Notes under the pieces: model-generated | What the model saw: only the letters and a program-made list of their open reading frames with translations | What the model was told of the DNA's origin: nothing | Databases searched by the model: none | Assembly (NCBI GenBank): GCA_051008735.1 | Contig: JBPCXH010000247.1 | Span: forward strand, 1 to 9,600 | From: J054 sp051008735 | Lineage (GTDB): Bacteria; Pseudomonadota; Gammaproteobacteria; Steroidobacterales; GCA-2729495 | Reading direction: 5' to 3' | Length of the DNA stretch: 9,600 bases | Part shown: piece by piece, positions 5,768 through 9,600 of the stretch | How the letters are laid out: every line of letters begins with the position of its first letter | How positions within the stretch are numbered: the first letter of the stretch is position 1 | Program-made: the position numbers and the translations under genes

Positions 5768-6256
5768 TCAGCTCTCCAGAGCAAGTCGCTCATGCCAGGC
5801 GGCAATAGACTCATCGGGATACCTTGGGAATTGCTTGTCCTGGGGATCGGCATGAACCGGTACCCAGTTTGCCCTGGAGTCCAGCAACAGGTGCGTGCGT
5901 TCAGGCGGTATCGGTAGTTCGGAATCAATGGCAGAGGCGAAGGGATGCACCAGCTCGGGCCAGCTGGGATCATAAACCCATAAAGCGCTGCCGCATTCGC
6001 GACAGAAGCGTCGCTCGCCCCGACTGGCGTGGGTTTCCCCGGTATCGGGATTTTTCACCCGCGCATGATAGACAGCGATGTGCTCATCGCCCTTAACCTG
6101 CAGGCTGCGATGATCACCGCTCAAATTAATCGCATAGCCACCACCCCCGGCAGTCTTTCTGCAGATAGAGCAGTAGCAGAGGTTAAACGGATAGGGGTGG
6201 GTGGTCTGCAGACTGAATTGCACCGCCCCACAATGACAAGACCCCTTGAGCTCCAT
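5768..6256 (-). CDS. GFA family (CENP-V/GFA domain) zinc-binding protein
   Basis: This 162-residue soluble protein belongs to the family named after glutathione-dependent formaldehyde-activating enzyme. Zinc ligands appear in the usual order: SCHCGAVQF (Cys7, Cys9), LCYCSICRK (Cys27, Cys29, Cys32) and FCRECGSALW (Cys85, Cys88). All seven cysteines of the two-zinc arrangement are present. Length is slightly above the minimal domain, the extra being a C-terminal segment with DKQFPRYPDESIAAWHERL that is common in one proteobacterial subgroup. The true activity of such paralogues is generally uncertain, and formaldehyde activation should not be assumed. The ATG at 6256 follows a run of G (AGGGGGGG, 6263-6270) at 6 nt. 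It lies 38 nt after the cupin gene. Confidence 0.92.
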   Translation of the reverse strand: MELKGSCHCGAVQFSLQTTHPYPFNLCYCSICRKTAGGGGYAINLSGDHRSLQVKGDEHIAVYHARVKNPDTGETHASRGERRFCRECGSALWVYDPSWPELVHPFASAIDSELPIPPERTHLLLDSRANWVPVHADPQDKQFPRYPDESIAAWHERLALES

Positions 6257-6262
6257 GATTTA

Positions 6263-6270
6263 CCCCCCCT
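6263..6270 (-). promoter_or_regulatory. G-rich ribosome binding site of the GFA gene
   Basis: AGGGGGGG on the minus strand, 6 nt before the ATG at 6256. It is a homopolymeric variant of the Shine-Dalgarno sequence and could be prone to slippage in replication. Confidence 0.5.
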
Positions 6271-6294
6271 ATTTAGGGTGACAAGATCTACAGG

Positions 6295-6663
6295 CTACTC
6301 CAGAGACTCATAGTTTGACCATTCGAATCGCGGTGTGCAGATACACAGGAAAATCAGATCGTCATGCCCCGTGTTGCTGATACGCTGGGGAACGCCAGGG
6401 GGAATCCTGACGACGCTACCGGGCCCCACGGATTGCGACGGCTCCCGGTCGATGCTCACCTCGCCCTGGCCCTGCAGCAGTACATAGCGCTCGGCGGTGT
6501 GCATTACACGATGCAGTTTGGTCGTAGTGCCGGGCAGGACGCGCGCCCTGGCGATGGAGGCCGCAGGATCGCCCTCGTCATTAGAGAGTTCGAGTATGTA
6601 GCACCTTTCCTCAGTGAGGTACTCACCGCATGAATCAGGCGCGCTGACTGACGCTTGCTGCAT
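6295..6663 (-). CDS. Single-domain cupin protein
   Basis: This 122-residue protein is a single cupin beta-barrel. Motif 1 is seen as PGTTTKLHRVMHTAERYVLLQGQG (44-67) with His51, His55 and Glu58. Motif 2 is GPGSVVRIPPGVPQRISNTG (80-99). In classical motif 2 a His follows the PxG turn; here it is Gln93, so the metal site lacks one usual ligand, and motif 1 has H-x3-H instead of H-x-H. It may bind metal differently or not at all. I start at the ATG at 6663 because GGGAG lies 8 nt upstream. The longer open frame to 6858 runs through the gap and into the upstream 73-aa gene and adds low-complexity basic sequence. Substrate and reaction are unknown. Confidence 0.8.
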   Translation of the reverse strand: MQQASVSAPDSCGEYLTEERCYILELSNDEGDPAASIARARVLPGTTTKLHRVMHTAERYVLLQGQGEVSIDREPSQSVGPGSVVRIPPGVPQRISNTGHDDLIFLCICTPRFEWSNYESLE

Positions 6664-6671
6664 TCCATTCA

Positions 6672-6676
6672 CTCCC
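6672..6676 (-). promoter_or_regulatory. Ribosome binding site deciding the cupin start
   Basis: GGGAG on the minus strand, 8 nt before the ATG at 6663. It supports the short 122-residue cupin rather than the 187-residue frame beginning at 6858. Confidence 0.55.
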
Positions 6677-6728
6677 ACTGCCGGCCGACGTCGATTGCGA
6701 TCAGGATACGCCAGCAGCCAGGACTGCG

Positions 6729-6950
6729 TTAGCGAGCGTAGTGCAGTTCCTGTGCGAGACCCCGCAATCTGGCTATACGTTGCTCGTGACTGCGAAACCG
6801 GCGCCGGCCCTCTTCGTCCCTCGGGTCCACGAGTTCTCCGCACGATCGGTACTGCCACAAGCGCTGTTCCCAGTCCGCAAGAGATTGCCGGTTCTTATAG
6901 GCAATGTGGTCAAGAACTTGACCGAAGCCCCTAATCGTCAAGTCATCCAT
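6729..6950 (-). CDS. Uncharacterised 73-residue charged protein
   Basis: I do not recognise a named family. The 73-residue product is soluble, rich in Arg, Glu, Gln and Leu, and predicted largely helical. It contains NRQSLADWEQRLWQYRSCGELVDPRDEEGRRRFRSHEQR-type sequence (20-58) with ordered aromatic and charged positions that look like real protein rather than a shadow frame. One cysteine (37) and no membrane segment or signal peptide are present. The start is the ATG at 6950, preceded by an AAGAAAG purine stretch that is only a weak ribosome binding site. It is the first gene of a minus-strand run and lies 65 nt before the cupin gene. The region upstream carries several palindromes. Support is codon-like composition, position and direction only. 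Confidence 0.6.
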   Translation of the reverse strand: MDDLTIRGFGQVLDHIAYKNRQSLADWEQRLWQYRSCGELVDPRDEEGRRRFRSHEQRIARLRGLAQELHYAR

Positions 6951-7111
6951 GATTCTTTCTTTTTATTCTTCGAAGAAAAAATTCTAGATCAGGAGGCCTC
7001 CGAACCGGAACTGCGTCACACTGTTGTGAGCAGGATTGGCGTGGTTGTGCGGTTTTTAACCTGTCCGTTATGTACTTATGTCAGCCAGGGCATTCCCGCA
7101 GCTCGGTAAAT
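6951..7111. other. Intergenic region with three short palindromes
   Basis: This gap between two minus-strand genes holds TTCTTCGAAGAA (6966-6977), GGAGGCCTCC (6992-7001) and TCACA-CTGT-TGTGA (7016-7029). Their centres are about 25 bp apart. The first lies in an A/T-rich stretch just upstream of the 73-residue gene and extends with one mismatch to 6961-6982. The region probably contains the promoter and an operator for the downstream minus-strand run, but I see no convincing -35/-10 pair. No coding sequence is supported here. Confidence 0.45.
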
Positions 7112-7375
7112 TCAGGAATCGCCAGTATTAATTAATTGTTCTTTATCAGAGCGAGCAAGCTTCTTTATCTGCATCTCACGTCGCAGAGCGGAGCCGTGAT
7201 CCGCGGCCGGCTCGGTGTAGACGATTTCAACAGGCAGGCGAGCTCGTGTATAACGCGAGGCCTTGCCACGATTGTGTTGAGATAGCCGTGCCTGCAAATC
7301 TTTGGTCACACCCGTATACAGGGTCTGGTCAGCACAGCGCAGCATGTAGACGTGCCAGGCAGAATCGTGGGTCAT
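7112..7375 (-). CDS. GIY-YIG nuclease-superfamily protein (YhbQ/UPF0213-like)
   Basis: The 87-residue product is a single GIY-YIG domain. The two signature strands read VYMLRC (9-14) and LYTGVT (19-24), so the motif is VYM...YTG. They are followed by the helix with Arg30 (DLQARLSQHNRG, 26-37), the ASRYTRARLPVEIVY segment (39-53) and Glu67 in REMQIKKL, the usual metal-binding glutamate. All catalytic positions seem present. Length equals that of stand-alone bacterial YhbQ-like proteins, which are reported or proposed to act on DNA but have no settled role. It starts at the ATG at 7375, 77 nt after the hydrolase gene in the same direction, with no clear Shine-Dalgarno. Confidence 0.92.
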   Translation of the reverse strand: MTHDSAWHVYMLRCADQTLYTGVTKDLQARLSQHNRGKASRYTRARLPVEIVYTEPAADHGSALRREMQIKKLARSDKEQLINTGDS

Positions 7376-7452
7376 GGAGAAAAACTATCGCTTACCAGAC
7401 AAAGCCATTGCCCGGCGCACAAATCAGTGGGTAACAATGATTGCCCTGAAAT

Positions 7453-8202
7453 TTACAGGAAGTCACGAAGACTCTGCGCATAGGCGGGCCAGAGATGAAT
7501 CGTGTTGTGATCGGCTTCCGGGATCAACTCAATGCTCAGCTGATTGGCGGGAAACGCTGCGACCAAAGCATCGGAGTGAGGCCGGGTAATCACACCATCC
7601 TCGGCGGCGACTACCACCAGTACTGGCGCTGCAACCTGTGGCACTCGGCTCACTGAATCAAACCGATCCTGCAGCAGCAAAGAAGTGGGCAGGACGGGAA
7701 ACATCCGCCGGGCAATGCGGGCCACGCTGTCAAAGGGAGTGACCAAAACCAGCCGCTGCACAGGTCGCTGACTTGCCAGATACACCGCAACACCGCTACC
7801 CAGGCTGCGACCAACAACCGCTATGTCCTGATACCGGGGTGCCAGCTGGTCGAAGATACGCACAGCATCGGCGAACAGGGCCGCTTCGGAGGGCTGGCCT
7901 GTACTCCCCCCGTAGCCACGATAATTGGCGAAATAGATGGTGGCGTCGGGAAACCAGTCAGCGTAGTCGGGAATGTTGCGTGAAACCTCTTCGGCATTGC
8001 CACCAAAGTACACAATGGCCTGGGTACGTCCGCTGTTTACGCGCCAAAGCTTAAGGGTCTCTGTCCCACTAGGTATCCAGACTGCTTCTGCCGATTCGCT
8101 TTTTACTTCAGGCTGCGGAAAGTAAATCAATCGTCGCTGACCGAGAAAGAGGGCCAGACAAACGCCCAGATAGATGAGTACCAGGCTTAGTAGCAGAGAC
8201 AT
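7453..8202 (-). CDS. Membrane-anchored alpha/beta hydrolase
   Basis: The 249-residue product has an N-terminal hydrophobic helix (2-20) with a basic residue pair after it, so it is likely an inner-membrane signal anchor. It then has an alpha/beta hydrolase fold similar to the YfhR/Bem46/ABHD13 group. Seen are YFGGNAEE (65-72, oxyanion region), NYRGYGGSTGQPSE (93-106), nucleophile elbow GRSLGSG (131-137, Ser133), acid VAAEDGVI (Asp202) and EADHNTIHLW (His232). The triad is complete. The substrate is unknown; family members include acyl-protein and other esterases. I start at the ATG at 8202; the longer frame to 8403 overlaps the upstream gene and lacks hydrolase-like sequence. It follows a small membrane-protein gene by 35 nt. 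Confidence 0.9.
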   Translation of the reverse strand: MSLLLSLVLIYLGVCLALFLGQRRLIYFPQPEVKSESAEAVWIPSGTETLKLWRVNSGRTQAIVYFGGNAEEVSRNIPDYADWFPDATIYFANYRGYGGSTGQPSEAALFADAVRIFDQLAPRYQDIAVVGRSLGSGVAVYLASQRPVQRLVLVTPFDSVARIARRMFPVLPTSLLLQDRFDSVSRVPQVAAPVLVVVAAEDGVITRPHSDALVAAFPANQLSIELIPEADHNTIHLWPAYAQSLRDFL

Positions 8203-8237
8203 GGGAATTCTTTTCACCGATGGACGACCGAGCTTGG

Positions 8238-8540
8238 CTAGGCAGCCTCGTCGCCACGAGAGCGAGCCCGCATCAGTCGTCCGCGCTTGATCAAGAGGTA
8301 GGCGCCCATACCATCCAGAGCAAAGCCAAGAAAAATCAATTCGATAACGAAGCTGGGCAAACCCGTACTGGCGGGTACCAGAGTCTGAGCGGGGCTCAGC
8401 CACATAAACAGACCGATTCCGGCAATCAGAGAGCCCCCATAAGTGAGCGAACCAATCAGCAATGCTGACGGCAACCTGGTCTGTGCCGCATCAGGCTGAA
8501 ACCCGCGCGGCATTTCAATCGGGTTCTTCGGATCATCCAT
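8238..8540 (-). CDS. Uncharacterised small membrane protein, two helices
   Basis: I do not recognise a family. The 100-residue product has a polar N-terminus (1-22), a hydrophobic helix about 25-48, a short loop with proline and glycine, a second helix about 63-85, and a strongly basic tail (KRGRLMRARSRG) that should face the cytoplasm. That would place the N-terminus in the cytoplasm too. The ATG at 8540 is preceded at 9 nt by AGGGAG, so I prefer it to the longer frame starting at 8741, which overlaps the divergent acetyltransferase gene. It lies 35 nt upstream of the hydrolase gene and is probably cotranscribed with it. Confidence 0.68.
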   Translation of the reverse strand: MDDPKNPIEMPRGFQPDAAQTRLPSALLIGSLTYGGSLIAGIGLFMWLSPAQTLVPASTGLPSFVIELIFLGFALDGMGAYLLIKRGRLMRARSRGDEAA

Positions 8541-8549
8541 CCTGTTTAT

Positions 8550-8555
8550 CTCCCT
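8550..8555 (-). promoter_or_regulatory. Ribosome binding site of the two-helix membrane protein
   Basis: AGGGAG on the minus strand, 9 nt before the ATG at 8540. It supports the 100-residue product and excludes the extension into the divergent gene. Confidence 0.6.
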
Positions 8556-8597
8556 GCGTGCCACCGGCAGCGCATCCTGAGACTGCGAGACTTGAAT

Positions 8598-8603
8598 TAT
8601 ACT
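8598..8603 (+). promoter_or_regulatory. Candidate -10 element for the GNAT gene
   Basis: TATACT lies about 36 nt before the ATG at 8640, in the 99-bp gap between divergent genes, giving a leader of roughly 30 nt. No good -35 hexamer is found at 16-18 bp upstream, so the call is weak. Confidence 0.3.
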
Positions 8604-8639
8604 GGGCTGCCACAGGCTTCTCCCGCCGGGTTCGCTGGC

Positions 8640-9149
8640 ATGAATATCCCCTTGCAGCTGCGCCTCGCCGATAACGCTGACCTTGCCTCCCTGACGGATA
8701 TCTACAATCAGGCTATCGCGACGGGCACGGCGACCGCGCATACCCGACCCGTGACCCGGGACGAACGGCGAGATTGGCTACTCAGTCATCCGCCCGCTGC
8801 CTATCCGGTGTTTGTCGCAGTGCGAGAACGGCTTGTCGTCGGCTACTGCAGCCTGAGCCCTTATCGCGCCGGCCGCGAGGCGCTTCGCGCCACCGCGGAG
8901 ATCAGCTATTACGTCCACACCGACCATCAGGGCACGGGCATCGGCTCTGCATTGATTCAGCATGCCATGGACCAATGCCCGCTCCTGGGTATCAAGACCC
9001 TGTTCGCAATTCTGCTGGACATCAATCGGCCCAGTACGCGAATTCTCGCCAAACTGGGATTCGAGCAATGGGGCCATATGCCCCGGGTGGCCGACTTTGA
9101 CGGGCGGGAATGCGGCCACCTGTATTACGGCCGGCGGCTGACACCCTAG
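8640..9149 (+). CDS. GNAT acetyltransferase, phosphinothricin-acetyltransferase-like
   Basis: The 169-residue product is a complete single GNAT domain of the Pat/Bar/MnaT type. It opens with LRLADNADLASLTDIYNQAI and has the ATAHTRPVTRDERRDW segment (31-46), SLSPYRAGREALRATAEISYYVHTDH (71-96) and the acetyl-CoA pyrophosphate loop QGTGIG (97-102). It ends with GFEQWGHMPRVADFDGRECGHLYYGRRL, the strongly conserved tail of this group. Related enzymes acetylate the amino group of phosphinothricin, methionine sulfoximine or similar compounds; here the substrate is inferred only at family level. The ATG at 8640 fits the family N-terminus; a TTG at 8592 would add 16 residues not typical of the family. 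It is divergent from the two-helix membrane protein gene and convergent with the next gene. Confidence 0.93.
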   Translation: MNIPLQLRLADNADLASLTDIYNQAIATGTATAHTRPVTRDERRDWLLSHPPAAYPVFVAVRERLVVGYCSLSPYRAGREALRATAEISYYVHTDHQGTGIGSALIQHAMDQCPLLGIKTLFAILLDINRPSTRILAKLGFEQWGHMPRVADFDGRECGHLYYGRRLTP

Positions 9150-9172
9150 GTTCTGAACGGAACCGCCGGGGC

Positions 9173-9544
9173 TCAGGTGTTGGCCGGATGGACCAGCTTA
9201 GCCCCCATCCAGACGCCCACGGCCATGCATTCATGGCAGGCACTGAGCTCCATGCCGGCCACCAGAAGGTCGGATTGAACAGGCGCCCAGCGGTCAATGA
9301 AAAGCGCTCCGGCATTTACCTTATTCCAGTAATCGATCTTCTGTTCGCGAACTTCCGGAGGAAATTGCGGATTTTCGGCCAGACGCTGCAGATCAGCACC
9401 CTGGATTCTCAAGGGCACGCCGGCAGGATTATTAATTTGACTTAAATAAGCATTGAACCAGGTCTGATCAGCCAGCTGGCCACAAGTGGGGCAGTTAAAG
9501 CGATTGAGCGACAGGGCCGGCTCAATGGTTTCCTCCGTGGTCAT
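9173..9544 (-). CDS. Small four-cysteine protein resembling the N-terminal zinc module of DUF4145 proteins
   Basis: The 123-residue soluble product has two Cys-x2-Cys pairs: FNCPTCGQLADQTWF (Cys18, Cys21) and ELSACHECMAVGVWMGAKLVHP (Cys103, Cys106). The layout recalls the N-terminal zinc-binding region of DUF4145 proteins, in which a CPxC near the start pairs with a later CxxC followed by a tryptophan and a terminal hydrophobic-aromatic-Pro turn. In those proteins a larger helical DUF4145 domain follows; here a stop comes three residues after the HP turn, and the downstream DNA shows no continuation in other frames. Either this is a stand-alone zinc module or the resemblance is superficial. 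The ATG at 9544 has a weak AAAGG upstream. It ends 23 bp from the convergent GNAT gene. Confidence 0.72.
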   Translation of the reverse strand: MTTEETIEPALSLNRFNCPTCGQLADQTWFNAYLSQINNPAGVPLRIQGADLQRLAENPQFPPEVREQKIDYWNKVNAGALFIDRWAPVQSDLLVAGMELSACHECMAVGVWMGAKLVHPANT

Positions 9545-9600
9545 AATTTCTGAACCTTTGCTTGATGGTGGCGGGGAAAATTACCTGAACGATCTTGCCG

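Noticed and set aside
6664..6858. 65-residue N-terminal extension of the cupin
   Set aside because: It overlaps the 73-residue gene, is low-complexity and basic, and a good Shine-Dalgarno precedes the internal ATG at 6663.
6741..7109. 122-residue plus-strand frame across the 73-residue gene and the palindromic gap
   Set aside because: No domain or ribosome binding site is seen, it opposes the better-supported minus-strand gene, and it uses intergenic A/T-rich sequence.
8203..8403. 67-residue N-terminal extension of the alpha/beta hydrolase
   Set aside because: It runs inside the coding region of the two-helix membrane protein, and the internal ATG gives a proper membrane anchor followed by the hydrolase fold.
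9148..9165. Short inverted repeat (GGTTC...GAACC) after the GNAT gene as a terminator
   Set aside because: The 5-bp stem has no T-tract and lies in a 23-bp gap; it is too weak to call.
1..9600. CRISPR array, tRNA/rRNA gene, insertion sequence or prophage
   Set aside because: I found no regularly spaced direct repeats, no cloverleaf-like sequence and no transposase or phage protein in any frame by reading.

Overview
The window looks like chromosomal DNA of a moderately GC-rich gammaproteobacterium, probably marine. This is inferred from the gene families: a TRAP transporter, a TrkH potassium transporter, and a lipoprotein with a C-terminal GlyGly-CTERM (rhombosortase) tail. I see no insertion sequence, phage gene, tRNA, rRNA or CRISPR array. 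Coding density is very high, and many genes overlap by 4 bp or are separated by only a few bases.

Layout. (1) 3-2006, plus strand: the last 42 residues of a TrkH-type K+ transporter, then the small (DctQ) and large (DctM) membrane subunits of a TRAP transporter. The three are packed as one operon, but no DctP binding-protein gene is present on the downstream side. (2) 2049-3465, minus strand: a compact three-gene unit read DUF427 protein, then a CrtO-like membrane acyltransferase homologue, then a SlyB-like glycine-zipper lipoprotein. (3) 3617-3934, plus: a solitary HicB-like protein whose TAG stop shares a CTAG palindrome with the stop of the convergent gene. (4) 3931-5255, minus: a rhombotarget lipoprotein followed 2 nt later by a PaaI-type thioesterase. 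(5) 5324-6950, minus: a run of four small genes (uncharacterised 73-aa protein, cupin, GFA/CENP-V zinc protein, DUF2784 membrane protein). (6) 7112-8540, minus: a two-helix membrane protein, a membrane-anchored alpha/beta hydrolase and a GIY-YIG protein. (7) 8640-9149, plus: a GNAT acetyltransferase of the phosphinothricin-acetyltransferase type. (8) 9173-9544, minus: a small four-cysteine protein resembling the N-terminal zinc region of DUF4145 proteins.

Apart from the transporter operon and the lipoprotein/thioesterase pair, the genes look like ordinary housekeeping or uncharacterised accessory genes with no shared pathway evident. I do not see a clearly new multi-gene defence or biosynthetic system. 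The points most worth a second look are the K+/TRAP operon without an adjacent binding protein, the doubly anchored rhombotarget lipoprotein, the DUF427/CrtO-like/glycine-zipper unit, the stand-alone zinc module at the right edge, and a palindrome-rich intergenic region near 6951-7111. Several start sites were moved inward from the longest possible reading frame on the basis of ribosome binding sites, neighbouring stops and family length.
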